In this document: one piece after another, positions 22,543 to 34,753 of the stretch | Layout of the letters: each line of letters starts with the position of its first letter | How positions within the stretch are numbered: position 1 is the stretch's first letter | Notes under the pieces: generated by a model | Seen by the model: the letters and a program-made list of their open reading frames with translations, nothing else | The model's database searches: none | What the model was told of the DNA's origin: nothing | DNA from: Gymnorhina tibicen | Taxonomy: Eukaryota; Chordata; Aves; Passeriformes; Artamidae | Assembly (NCBI GenBank): GCA_013399875.1 | Contig: VXAZ01000587.1 | Span: 790,617 to 854,616, forward strand | Direction of reading: 5' to 3' | DNA length: 64,000 nucleotides | Made by a program: the position numbers and the translations under genes

Positions 22543-22593
22543 ACTGCAGCCAGGGCTGCAGAAACAGCAGCAGAATGCAGCCCTGACTGCAGT
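22543..22593. repeat. inverted repeat, 18-bp stem with 15-base loop
   Basis: The arm at 22543-22560 is the reverse complement of 22576-22593 except at one position, around a 15-base loop. The single mismatch is C-A on the + strand but would be a G-U pair in a minus-strand transcript. Pairing does not extend beyond 18 bp, which is short for a microRNA precursor. Confidence 0.6.
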
Positions 22594-24444
22594 GCTGCTC
22601 GGTGTTTGCTCTGTGGCACGTGCCAGGTTTTGGTGCGTGTCTAACGCTGTTCGGGCCTGTGGAAGTTGGGGGACATAAGGAGACTGTCAGATGACTGGGT
22701 TCCTCCTTTAAACTTGCCAGTTGGCCATTTTGTGTGCTGTGCAGCTTTCACGAGGTGGAAAACAGGCAAGAACCTACAGGATCAGGATGGAAACTTCTAC
22801 TTTTCCAGTATATCCCTGGTTCGTTGCTCAAGTTACTGATGTTGTAATCCAGGTGTGCAGCACAGGCTACATTTAGCAACAGTTAATGGGTAAGTTCTTG
22901 GCTAACGTTTTCTTTGCTTCCTGGAGTCTGTATTTTAAACAGAAATGACTTGCTAATGTCCTTGGAGAAGACAGGGTAACTAGTAAGAGGCTTATCATCT
23001 GTTTCTGCTTAGACAGAGTGTATTAAGAAAAATGTAGATAGAGGATTCACTTTTCAGAAATTAGTTGCTCTTTTCAAACTTCCCACTAGAAACATTTCCA
23101 TTTTCTTCTAGAGTGCTTTGGACTAATATTTTGAAGAAAATAAAGGGGAATAAGAGGAGTATAGGGTCAATAAAGAAAATGTTGACGATTTTCCATTTGA
23201 AAAAATACAGTTCTCCTAAAATGCTTCACAGAATTGTGTTTGTCTTCGTATTTAGTTATGGAAGAAAAGTGGAAACATTCCAAGAATCAAAACATTTTAA
23301 CACTCTTTGACTGGAACTTTTTGTTTTAAAATGAGTCTTGGTTTGTAAACTTTTGCAGCTCTAAAAAGTCAAAATTGAAACGAAACTGTTTAGGAGATCC
23401 AAATCCGGCCTTTTTTCCACATGATTTTTCTTTTGTGGAAAACTTAAGTATCTCAGTTTCCTTCCAAACTGGAAGGAAACCAAATGTGAGAAGTAAAATC
23501 CTTCACAAAACGTAACTCCTGTCTTCCTGCAGTGCTCTTACAAGAGATTATTTGCCTGTGTCAGCGATGCATGCTACAATAACCACTAGCTGGGGAAACT
23601 ATTTCCTACACTTCTCAAGATTGTTCCCTTTAGGTCATTAGCAGATAGTTCTAATAAACATGAGCTGAGCCAGTAGAGACTTTGACTCTATTTATCACTG
23701 CGGATGTCTGAGCAGTCCCTGTGGGAAGCTGTGACCAATTCATCAGCCAGGGAGTTTAACTTGTTCTTAACTCTTCTCTTGAACAGCAATGTCAACAGTC
23801 AAACTAAACCAAGCCATTCACATGTACCCATGCAGGAAGCAGGTAAGACATGTAATGGTGAAATAAAACCATCTGTATAGCTGTAAAAAGCACACAGGCA
23901 GGCAGCTGGTGCAGAAGTTTCTTGATGAGCTGGCAGGCCCTGCCTTGGGGAGTGTGTGGGCCTGAGCAGGGCAGGATCTGCTGCAGCTTGGGCGCCTTGC
24001 CTGACACCTGGCAGTTCTGCAGGTGGGCCCAACCCAGCACTGCAGTGCAGCCACTGGGGGTGGGAGCTGACACAAGTTTCCCTGCCTTTTGGTGGCATTG
24101 CTGTTATTCTTCTTTGTGGGTTCCATTTGTTAGCTCTCTGCATGCAGGCTGTGTGGTAGTCCCATAACCTTGCAATTCCAGGCATGCATGTGCTCCAGCA
24201 CCTTCCTCCAAGGAGCAGATGTAGTTATTTAAGAGCTTAACGCAGCTTAACACGTGAGTCAAAGTAGGACTGCTGGGTTCTTGTGCTTAGGAGAACAGGG
24301 AAATTGGCCAGTATGAATTCAGACTCAGTGACTGAAGATTTCTGAAACAGAAAATCTGTTGAAACACTGTGCCCCAGTAGAAGTATGAGAGAGGAAGTGA
24401 CTGAATGGATTCCAGTGTGATCCTGGTACCCCTGCTTGTCAGAG

Positions 24445-24700
24445 CACGGAATCACGGGCTGGTTGAGGTTGGCAAAGAGCTCTGGAGGTCATCTGGTCCC
24501 ACATGCACTGAATAAGCAGGGTCACCCGGAGCCAGTAGCCCAGGATTTGGAATATCTCCTAGGATGGAGACTCCACAACCTCTATGGCCCAGCCTGTTCC
24601 AGTGCTCAGTCACCTTCACAAATCTCTGATATAACTGATAAGAAATACTCCGTAAAATCCCTAATAATGAGATGTATTCTGCCACCCTTATAATTATTCT
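24445..24700 (-). mobile_element. CR1 LINE fragment (3' end, old)
   Basis: The + strand shows the antisense form of the CR1 3' region: a decayed terminal octamer CACGGAATC at 24445-24453, then GGTTGAGGTTGGCAAAGAG, CTCTGGAGGTCATCTGGTCC, CTAGGATGGAGACTCCACAA and CTGTTCCAGTGCTCAGTCAC. CR1 is the dominant LINE of birds and other reptiles. It is 5'-truncated, as most copies are, and shows many substitutions; the upstream border near 24700 is approximate. Confidence 0.88.
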
Positions 24701-27700
24701 CTTCCCTTTTTGTAGTTTGAGAAGAATGAGACTGTTGACAAGGAAAGAAGGTCTTAAAATGGGTGTGCAAGTGGCCATATCCAAAGCTGTAAGATCCTGT
24801 TGTGACAAATGAAGTTCTGGAGCCACCCAAGAGATGGGCTACGTGCTGCACACGTTTCTGCCTTGCTCTCCAAGTGTGTGTATTTCCTGTGCTGCTGCAG
24901 TTTGCCTGGGCTCCAAGTCTGGAGCTTGCTTTCTGTCCTGTTCATACTCTGCTGCAACAGGCCGGTCTTGGGCTTTCTGAGCTTCTGGGGTATGAACAAC
25001 CTGATAGATTGAGTCACCACACTGCCTGCTCAGGGCTTTCCTGCAGAAGTGCTGGCAGCTGTGGAATGTGTTTTGTGGATCATCTGAGGAATGGCAGCTT
25101 CCACACCTGGCAGCTGTCAGAGGGGGTGTTCCTGACACGCAGCTGTCTGCTGGTAGCTCGGCAGTGGGGCTGAGCAGTGCAGATCCCCATGGTTTATAGC
25201 TGGGCTTTGCAGATTAACACTCTGTTGTGCTCTGCAGCGTCTTCCTGGGCTAAATCCCACCTGCATTTGGCATGAATGGAGGAGGTTCCTCAGGTTTTCT
25301 TTCTGCTCTGGTCCTTCAATCACAGTTAACCAAATTTAGTTCCAAACATGTTAGGGGAGCTTCCCCAGCATGGGATTTGGTTAAGCACAGGACTAATATT
25401 TCCCATTTATGGGTGTAGCCAGTGGCATAATTGGTAATATTCTATTTAAAATCTTTAAACTTTATTCTTTCCTTATTTTTTACTTTCAAATGGTATTATA
25501 CAAGATTTGACTGCAGGAAGGGGGAGGACAGCTTGTGAAACAAACCTGTCAAAGCAGGGTAAGTAGCTACCAGGGTTGCCTAAGTCAACCACCCTTAAAA
25601 TGGGCTGGGTGATGGGGCGAAAGGTGGAAACCAAACAAAAAGAAGTAACACAGAAAATACTAGTTAGATTTCAAATGCTGAGCTGCCCTAGAAGAAACAA
25701 CTTTTTACAGGACCTCTTGGGGAGTGACTGTTGTTGGCACATGCATATCAGTGATCTGCTGAACTGATATAATGGTACAGTTGTTTCTATAAGACATTTA
25801 GCTCTGAATTTGACACTCTTGAACATGTGTATTAGAGCATGATGCATGTGTGAATTCTGAAGACTTGTATTTTACAAGTTTGAGTAAATTCAAAAAGCAG
25901 TTATTTCTTGGTTTAGAGAACACTTCTGGAATTTCGCTTTGTATTTTCACTGTGCAGGACTCTGAATATTTAGTCAGCAAGACTTCACAGGCTTTTTGTT
26001 GTTTCACTGTTTGTGACAAAACCCCAAGTAGGTAAAGAGCCTCGTGTAGAGACCAATGAATACAGATGATTGCATGCTTTGAACAGGAGGAAAGACTTTG
26101 AAAACTTTGTAGCCAACTGTATGGAAGGAATTGTTCCCAGTTCTCCATAAAGCTTTCAAATCCATGTAATAGGCTCTTTTCAGAAATTTCACTGCTCCAG
26201 CTTAGCTTAACTGATGGAATGGCGTTCACCACACTGAAGTCAGGGCATGCTCTGAACTCCACTGAAATGAGTGGAGAGGAAAGAAAAATATCTTGGGCTT
26301 GGACTAGGCTTGTGAAGTCGAAGGAAGCTTCTCCAGATCACTGCAGTGCAGGGAAACTCTGTTTTCCCAATAGTTTATCACAAAATGCGTCCAGACTGGA
26401 GCCTGTGAAAGATTTCCTTATCTTGAAAAGGCACCATGAATCTCCTTATTTACATCATCCACTTTTCAGCCATAAAATTACACTTCCTTCCTTTTACTGA
26501 TGAACGGGAGTGGGAAAAGTCAGCCTTAATATATATCCATCTATCTATAGATAGATAGATATAGATGTCCTTTTTCCCAAGCATCTCCTGCCCATGAGTA
26601 TTTTTCCTTGGCTCTCCCTCCTGGGTTTCAAATGACATTTCCTCTGCTGACTCTGTGCCTGCTCGACCTCCGTTCTTCCTAGTCTGAAGTTATGTGGTAT
26701 TTTTCTTGGTATTGAAAGGAGTTCACAAAGCTAGAAAAAGTGTTCAACATCTTTATTTCAAATTTGTAAAGTGTCAAGACCTGACTCTTTAAAGAAGAAA
26801 TGTAGCAGCTCAATCTCTTCTGAACTCCACCCCATTCATCACAGTAAGAGCAATTTTGGGTGGACCTGGTGTTGATAATTTGTAAACCACTAGGGACGTT
26901 CTAGAGGCAGTAATCCTGTTTTTTAAAGAAAGCTTAAAAGTTTTTTTTGTTGTTGGAATTTCTTCCCCCATTTAAATATAATCTGAATAATTTGTACTAG
27001 GAACTAGTAAAAGTTACTCTCATTTCAAGTACTCTCATTCTAAGTACTAGATTTTAACTCTATCCCTGTCTTTAAATTTTGTCTGTAGGAGAGAAAAAAG
27101 GCGTTTTAAACCTCCAAAAAACCAGAGTTTTCTCCTGTCCCTTCCCATTCCCACTTTGAGCCATAGTATGTGGAATCTATTGCAACTTCCTCCTCAAATA
27201 GCTTCTTTTACTTAATTTTTTTGCTTGTAAAATTAATATATTTTAAAATTAACTGCAATTTTTATTTCCTGTTTCCTTATTAAGAAAGGCAACCTGGTTG
27301 TGTCCTACAAACATAGCTATAAAGCATCTATATACTGCGAATCAATCAGTTTGCTGTGAGTTGAGCCAATACATAAACAAGAAGGGGCTAAAAATGAAAC
27401 AGAATACTTTCTAAGTTAATAGGAAGTTTCCTGTTGACATCTGTAGGCTGAATTTACCCGAGTAACTGTATTGGAAGTGCACAATGCAATATGCCAAAGA
27501 TGTGTGTGTTAATAAATGGATCATGTCCTAGCCAGTGTGGTGTATAAAGACCTGGCATCTGATGGACATTTTCAGGCAGTGAAGGCTGGCTGCTGAAACG
27601 TGTGAACCTGATAAAATAACGCCCCGGTATCCTCAGTAAGTAAATTCTAATACTTTCAACAGACAAAGTGGGAGGGAAATCCCCAAATGATTTTGTACCC

Positions 27701-27880
27701 AGTAAGAAATCACAGACTCTAGATGAGGTTGTCTCAGTTTACTGGTATCTAGAAAACCTGAGGAAATGAAGTCAGCCTTTTGAAAGTTACTGAATAAAGG
27801 AAAGTGCAGATCAGAGCTGCTCTGAACTCTGCTGGCCAGAGACTCATCCCTGTCCTCTGTGAGTCAGCGCTGCTCTTGTG
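24701..27880. other. intergenic region between two CR1 fragments
   Basis: No gene is recognisable. The only structure of note is a short TCTA/TAGA palindromic microsatellite at 26532-26567. The part from about 24800 to 25320 is somewhat GC-richer and contains coincidental open frames on both strands. Confidence 0.65.
26532..26567. repeat. (TCTA)n/(TAGA)n palindromic microsatellite
   Basis: ATCTATCTATAGATAGAT at 26539-26556 is a perfect palindrome. It is flanked by further TATA and TAGA units, a tetranucleotide tract that switches strand in the middle. Confidence 0.85.
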
Positions 27881-28474
27881 GCAGAGGCGGCCAAGTGCAC
27901 ATGGGCTGTGTTATGGGAGTGCAACCAGGCAGTGCAGGGAAGCAATTCCTTACTCTCTTGGTACTTTAGAAACTGCATCTACACTGCTGTATCCACCTCT
28001 GGGCACCCTGGCACAAAAAAACCACACTCATCCCCTAAACCCAAAAGCCACGGACACCTGGAGCGAGCCTGGCAGAGGACACCAGCAGGGTGAGGGGCTA
28101 AAGCAATGCTCTCTGAGCAGAGGGTTCAGCCAAACCTGAGAAGCACAGGGAGGATCTTCCTGCTGTCCTCAGGGTAGAGAGGAGATAGAGCCTGACTCTT
28201 GTGGGTGGTGAGCAGTGGTAGGATGAAGTGCAGGCACAAATTCTAGGAAGGGAAATTCCTGCTAAATATTAAGAAAAAATTATCACAGCAAGGGTTGTGA
28301 AACAATGGAGTAGGTTACTCCAGAAAAGTGGGGTGTCCATCCTTGGAGATATTCAGAATTCATCTGCATAGAGCCTGAGCAGCCCATTCTTAATTTGGTC
28401 CCACTCTGAGCAGGGAACTGGACTGAATGACTGTCACAAGTCCCTTCCAGCTTAAACTCATCACTGATTCTATG
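27880..28474 (+). mobile_element. CR1 LINE 3' fragment, sense orientation
   Basis: The + strand reads as CR1 sense: CACCTCTGGGCACCCTGGCAC, then ACACCTGGAGCGAGCCTGGC, GGTGAGGGGCTAAAGCA, a TATTAAGAAAAAATTATCAC stretch, CATCCTTGGAGATATTCAGA, GAACTGGACTGAATGACTG and AGTCCCTTCCAGCTTAAACT. It ends at the diagnostic CR1 terminal octamer GATTCTATG (28466-28474). It is heavily mutated and has no intact reverse-transcriptase frame. The 5' border is approximate. Confidence 0.88.
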
Positions 28475-28475
28475 C

Positions 28476-31400
28476 GAGCTGTATGCAATGCTCTCATAGT
28501 GTTATTTCTCAAAGGAAGGGCCTTGCAAATGGAATGTGGTGGGTTCAGAGTCTAATCCCTGGTCTCTTATTACCTATTTTATTATTTCAACTGCATCATG
28601 GGGCAACTCCCTATCAACCGAGACATCACATAGCCAGAGGAACACTAGGATGGAAAACAGAGGCAGAGACACCCAATCCCTTGCTGACAGTGTTTGAAGG
28701 AATGTAGGGCCTGATTCAGCTGTCTTTGTTGGAGTCAGTAGGGAGTTCTGCATAAATCAGAGTTACAAGAGGCTCTTGGTTACTGATTTCCACCCACTTG
28801 GAATGTATTAATTTGGATAAAAAGCTATATCCATTTTGCTCAGTGTTTTAGCCTGAAAATTCACCCATCAGTTGGCATTTTATGTTAAGCTGTGAAAGTT
28901 GTTTCACTTTGCTTCTGAGTTTACAGGTGGGATTTAAGAGGTCAATAGGGACAAATGTAAGACTGAGGAAGCTCGGCTTGCAACTGATGCTCTGGCAAAA
29001 TTCCCATTAAATTTGACAGGGTTATTAGCTGACAGAAAGTAGTAGTGTATATATAGTCCCTTTTCTTGCACTAAGGGTGGATTAAAATTCTTATTTTTAA
29101 ATCAAAGAAGCAATTGCTATTGTTAAACTAGGTTTTCTAGCAGTGCACATGGAATTAAACACATCACTGTAGGTGTATTAGATTGGGATTAAAAATAAAA
29201 TTCCACTGCATTTTAGTTGTATCTTTATTCAACACTAGTCTCACAAAAATAGGTTGTGCTTCCCCTACCTGGAAGACAGAATGAAAGTCATAGGATTTCT
29301 TCTGTTTTAGTTCTATTTTCTTTAGGACCCCCATGAGTAACTGATAATGGAATCTGCCTTCAGCAAATGGAGATGGAGGATAAGGATGGAGGTAAGGATT
29401 GATTTAAAAGGAGATCTAGTTTTAGAAATGAAAACAACTATGAATGGGGTACAGAACATTCCTTAAAAAAATACTGAGAAGGGAATGTCTGAATTAGGGC
29501 CTCTCTTGGGTTTCCTTGTACTTTCTTTGTCACTGCTACTAAGGAACCCAGATGGTTTAGAGGAGAAAGAACATCTGTTTCCTTCAGAGCTTAGTAAGGA
29601 CAAATGTCTGGTTCTTGGTGAGGTGATAGAAAAATTTGCCTTGTTTTTGTAAATTAAAGGTGTTATTTTGTTTAGAACAAACATAAGATCTGTGCTAAAA
29701 CCATTCCATAGAGGCATAAATAGGAGACATGTGCTCTGAATGTAATAAAATGTAACAGGTTTATGCTCACTTCAGATACAACTGAGATAAAAGATTGTAA
29801 TTTCTGCAGAAGCTCATAGGCCCCTGATGTCTAAGCCAAGAAAGGACTTCTTTTATTTCTTGTTATATTTCTTATATTACAGAAATGTTACAATGACACT
29901 TTGCACAGTATCACAAATTATGGAATTATATGTTTATATAGGTTGGATTTCCTTCTCCATCACTGTAAACTCTGCTGACAGATGAAAACTTCAAATAAAA
30001 CCATTTGTAAAAATTAAGTAAAAGTCTTGGGTGAAATGTGCCCCCATATCTATCATTAATGAACTCCATAGCTACTTATCACAGCTTGTCTGACCCAACA
30101 GCATTAAGAAAAATGGATACTTGTTTTATTTTGAGTTACCTAATTAATTTCATTTCATTTTATTTTTTTAGATTTAAACCAATTAATTGCTTGTCTGGAT
30201 GTAATTACTGTTTGTGCTTGTAACGTACTTAAAAAAATACACACACTGAAACTTTCCCACACGATTTGTTTTCGTTGGCATAATAAAGGCCCTCTTAATA
30301 AAGAAATATGTAAGATGGACATACTTATTTTTGCTCACTTGGGCTAGAGTAAATGTACAGATTAAAAAAATGCAATTATTGCAAAAGTTCTTACAAACTG
30401 AAATACAGAAAAACTTTATGAAATGAGCTCCCAACTTATCACAGTACTTCCAGTGATAAGGTTTTTTCCTTTGCCTGAAATAGTGACAATTCTGCTAACC
30501 ATCCTTCAGGAGGAGAGGAAGGAGTGTCTGAGTAAGATGAAGAGGACTGGCCAGCCAAAGGCCAGCAAGGAGGGAGACCAGTACTTGCACCTCTGCTGCT
30601 GAGCACGAAGATCACCAGCACTGAAAATTTCAGTTTGGTGTTTTTATGGGAACCGAACAGCAGGACAAATAGGTATGGCCCTGAGGATCAGTTACATGTT
30701 AATAATTTGGGCACTGTCTAAAATGATTTATGTTCACGATGCTGACAAGCACAGGGAGGTGTGCTAAGGCATGGTTAGCAAGCAACATGTCTTTCTTTAC
30801 TAGAGGAATGTATTGGACTTGATTTAAAGTGTGTGTATGGTTATGTAAATATTTAGGGTCATTGTTTCCCTGGTGATACCCAGCTGCAAAGTGTAGTCCA
30901 TGTCTCTTCTATCATTCCCTTTATAATCAATCTACCTGTAATTATCCTGCCCTGATTTTGGGCCCTGCCACCACAATCCATGTCATCTACATACTCCAAA
31001 ATACAGCTACAAGATCTTCAAAATCACCTGGAAGAATGAGCATTGTGGAAAAATAGTTGTGTAAATGTTATGGAAAATTCCACTGTGCATGTAGCAATGA
31101 TCTTATATGTCTTGTTCTTGGTGTCTTTTATTTCTGGGTTTGATTCCATGGTTTGATCAAGGAACTCAGATATCACTGAGTTTCTGGATCTCATTTAATC
31201 TAAGAGTTCATCTTTCTGTTTGTCACAGGAAATGGTGATCAACTGGATCATCAGAATTGCTTCTTAGTTGCCTTGGTTTTTTTTTCCCTTAAGTGAAATT
31301 TCAAGTGGCTGACAAGTGTTTTGGAGGCCATATAGAAATCTGTTTGTCTACATGTTCTTCAGAGTCCAAATGTTTGCAGAGACTCAAGTGGCTGTGGGAA

Positions 31401-33690
31401 AGAGTGTGGGTGACCCTTCTTAGTAGCTCTGCTCAGCAGCAGAGAGCAGAAGTTGTTTTAAGTCCTTGGCTTGTGACAATGTGTTTTTCTAGTGGTTTGA
31501 GAACCCAGGTGGGCACTATTTAAAAGCTGTCAACAATGTAAGTACTTCTAATGTATAAGCATATTTAATATGACACACCAGAAGTTGATGATGTGCTACA
31601 TATTTCACTAGATTAATGAACTTCCAGCCCACATATCATGTAACATTACTTCATATAGTGTAATCCCCATTTCTGCAACCATGCAAGATACCAAGAACAT
31701 ACATCATAAAATGTGCTAGAAGATATGAGAAAGTCACCCCATTAGCCTGTGACACAGACTAGATATTTTTCTGGTAGCTCATCCACAAAATTAAAGCAGT
31801 TGAAACAGAAAATGTTGAAACCAAAAGAATGTTTGAGTAAATAGCAACCCAGAATTCCTTTCATAGCTCACTTTTGTTTACTGGTAAATTCTATCTTCAC
31901 GTTATAAACACAATTAGTAAATATCTGACGACATTTTTGCAGTGGTTCAGTTTAACTTCTATATTCACTAAGTAAATGTTTAGATTTTGCTGGATGCATA
32001 GATGATAGTGAAGGAAGAGAGCTGTATATCAATGTACGGCATGTCCTGAATGTCTTAATTGAAGCGATAATTACTACCACCTTTATCCTCATCTCTGTTT
32101 GGGTTTGAGCAAATTTTAATTTGACACTGCAAAAGAAATACAAAATCCTTGAGACAATGTTATAGTGTCTCTTCAGCCAGCATAGCCATAAAAAAAATTC
32201 TTATCTTTGTATGCTTCTGTGTCAGACCAACAAGAAAAACTTTGAAAAATCAAATTCCTATTTATCCAACTAGATTGTAACAGGAAAATCAACATTTCAC
32301 ATTAATCACAACCCCTAACGTCTACTGCTGTGGTGCAAGCTGCAAATCAGTAATACTTTGCTTGCAGAATTGAAGTTAATTGGTTAATTTTGTACAAGTT
32401 ACAAAATAGTGGTGTAAAGTGTGGGCTGCTACTGTCCTGAGCCTTGTTCAGACACACTGAAGCAGCATACTCTGTAGTCCGTGACTTCTTCCTTGGGCCA
32501 GTATCTCAAAATATTTCACATCTACATTTTACCTTACACTCTCCATCTGAAAGTTTTAACACTAAACTGTTAAACAGTGATATTGAAATGGTCAAAATCG
32601 AATGACTGGTTTGTAATTTGCAGAATCTAACACTTTTCTTGATGATAAAAATCAGCCAAGAGGATTAGAAAGCTGTTATTGTGGTGAGTACCTAGTTTAA
32701 ATACTTCTGTGTATGTTTAGAAGGATAATGCATATTTATATATGTAATATATAAACTACTGTAAACTGCTTCAAACTGTATATTTCAAATATCATCTATC
32801 ATATCTTGTGTCACTATTACAATTCGGCTGTAAACAGAGATTGCTACTAGGAAATCTTACACACTACTTCCTTTTTTTCCCAAATACTGTATTGGTGGCA
32901 GAATACACCATGCATTTATCTTTGGGCAGGGCGGTGGTTTGGCAGCTGCTGTGGGTGGGCAGCTGCTTGCTTATGAAATTGTGCAGCTGAGCATTTGCAA
33001 CATCAGTTCAATAATTCAGGACCACTTACCATCAGTACCTGCCTGAAACTAACAAAAAAGGGAAATACCTGCAAATTAGGAATCCAACGTTTCTGCCAAA
33101 ATATTTATATTTATATGAGCAGTAGCAGAATGCATAAGTATAATTTACTTTCAGTCTAATTGGTTTGCTTTTTGTTTGTTTTGTATTTCCCGTGTATGTT
33201 GAAGTGGGATAATCCTGGTACAGAGAGTTACTTGATAGGAGCATATAGAACCTGGGTTTGAACTCTATTAACTGTGTTGTGTTGTGTTCCCCCCTCAATT
33301 ATTTCAGTATAAAAGCTTTCTACCTTTCAGGTATTGGTAGTGGTTGCTCTTTTTGATTTAAACCCTAAATAAAACTGCAGGGCTTCCTTTCCTTGAGAAG
33401 GATGAGGCAGGCATTTGTTCTGGAGCTGGCTATGGAGATTTAGGAGTAGGTACAGAAGAGCTCGGTGCCTTGGTGTCTGTGCCATGTTAGTTACTAGAAA
33501 GTGCATTATTCATTCTGCAGCAGCCTCCCCGGTGTAAAGCCACCATCGTTGCTGTTTCTCCTTATAAGGGAAACGGACACCTTTTATGTTATTTTTCATG
33601 AGCCATAGACGCAAAATGCTGCACCTCTGGAGATAGGTACCTCTGTACATACACATCTATATGGCTTTAGACGGAGGCATAGGCGGACAC
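28476..33690. other. intergenic region upstream of the FBN1 CpG island
   Basis: AT-rich, with no gene recognised. A weak ancient-repeat-like motif begins GGGCCTGATTC at 28707. Any distal FBN1 enhancers would be expected here, but nothing in the sequence alone singles one out. Confidence 0.6.
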
Positions 33691-34044
33691 TTCCTTCGGT
33701 TCCCCCCCGCTCCTGTCTGACACACTTGGCTCAGCATTGAGGCTACCCCAGGCGCTGATGCTTCTGCCGCCGTGTGAGCCGGCGACCCGCGGGGTAACCC
33801 GAGCTGGCAGCGCTGCCTGGCCGCAGCAGCCTCCGGAGCGGAGGGAGCGGCAGCGCCGCGTCCTCCCGGGCAGCACCGCACGCTGCCCGCGGCTCCCGGG
33901 GAGCCTCTCGGAGCCGAGCATCCCGCCAGCCCCGGGCCGGCCGCAGGTGACCCACGGCGGGGCGGGCCACAGGCCGCCCGGGCAGCGCCGGGAGCCCCCG
34001 GGTTGGCGGCTCGGGGGTGGGGGGAACATTTTTATTCCCCTCTC

Positions 34045-34054
34045 TCTCGCGAGA
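34045..34054. promoter_or_regulatory. TCTCGCGAGA palindromic promoter element
   Basis: The perfect 10-bp palindrome TCTCGCGAGA is a known CpG-island promoter element bound by BANP when unmethylated. It lies about 230 bases before the assembly gap, where the FBN1 start is expected. Function here is inferred from the motif and its position. Confidence 0.6.
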
Positions 34055-34076
34055 AAGAGTTGGGCGGGCGATACTT

Positions 34077-34131
34077 GAAGAGGAGAGGGGGGGAGAGAGG
34101 AGGGGAAAAAGGAGGAGGAGGAGGGAGGGGG
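34077..34131. repeat. uninterrupted 55-base polypurine tract
   Basis: Every base from 34077 to 34131 is A or G, including seven or more runs of two to eight G. Such tracts can form triplex or G-quadruplex structures and are common in GC-rich promoters. Confidence 0.85.
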
Positions 34132-34277
34132 CACTGGAACCGCAGCTGGATTAGCGGTGGGTGCAGCGGCCGCAGCTGGAACAGCAGCGGGAACGGCAGC
34201 CGGCGGCGGCGGCGGCTCCAGCGGGTGCGCGCCCCTCGCAGCGGCTTCTCCCGGGGCGGGCGGGCTGGTTCAGTTTA

Positions 34278-34649
34278 NNNNNNNNNNNNNNNNNNNNNNN
34301 NNNNNNNNNNNNNNNNNNNNNNNNNNNNNNNNNNNNNNNNNNNNNNNNNNNNNNNNNNNNNNNNNNNNNNNNNNNNNNNNNNNNNNNNNNNNNNNNNNNN
34401 NNNNNNNNNNNNNNNNNNNNNNNNNNNNNNNNNNNNNNNNNNNNNNNNNNNNNNNNNNNNNNNNNNNNNNNNNNNNNNNNNNNNNNNNNNNNNNNNNNNN
34501 NNNNNNNNNNNNNNNNNNNNNNNNNNNNNNNNNNNNNNNNNNNNNNNNNNNNNNNNNNNNNNNNNNNNNNNNNNNNNNNNNNNNNNNNNNNNNNNNNNNN
34601 NNNNNNNNNNNNNNNNNNNNNNNNNNNNNNNNNNNNNNNNNNNNNNNNN
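34278..34649. other. assembly gap (372 N)
   Basis: Unsequenced stretch inside the GC-rich island. It hides the FBN1 start codon, the signal peptide and the 5' part of the first coding exon. The gap length may be an estimate, so no reading frame should be followed across it. Confidence 0.99.
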
Positions 34650-34753
34650 GGCGCCGCCGCCGCCGGGCACGCCGAGGGGGTGAGCGCCAAGGAGAGCCGG
34701 TCCAGCCGGGCCAAGAGGCGAGGGCACGGCGGCGGGCACGACGCGCTCAAAGG
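34650..34753 (+). CDS. FBN1: FBN1 first coding exon, 3' part only
   Basis: Only the 3' part is present; the start codon and signal peptide are in the gap. The frame (codons starting at positions divisible by 3) is fixed by the match to GHDALKG and by the split Gly codon with the next exon. It encodes Ala-rich residues, then [20 protein letters not shown] and ALK. RAKRR is the furin-type propeptide cleavage site. Donor AAAGG|GTAGGT. Confidence 0.93.

Larger units (their letters stand above)
18607..24440. other. CEP152-FBN1 intergenic region, left part
   Basis: No protein-coding gene is visible; open frames are short and unlike known proteins. Contents: a poly-T run at about 19598-19618, splice-like signals around 20217-20450, an 18-bp inverted repeat at 22543-22593, and otherwise unremarkable AT-rich sequence. 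Confidence 0.7.

Noticed and set aside
22543..22593. Calling the hairpin a microRNA gene
   Set aside because: The stem is only 18 bp with no lower extension, shorter than usual microRNA precursors.
24436..24851. Open frames overlapping the CR1 fragment at 24.4-24.7 kb
   Set aside because: They run through a decayed LINE 3' end, which is non-coding in CR1.
18607..33690. Searching for an extra protein-coding gene between CEP152 and FBN1
   Set aside because: All open frames are short, lack consistent splice logic and resemble no family I know; human has no gene at this place that I recall.
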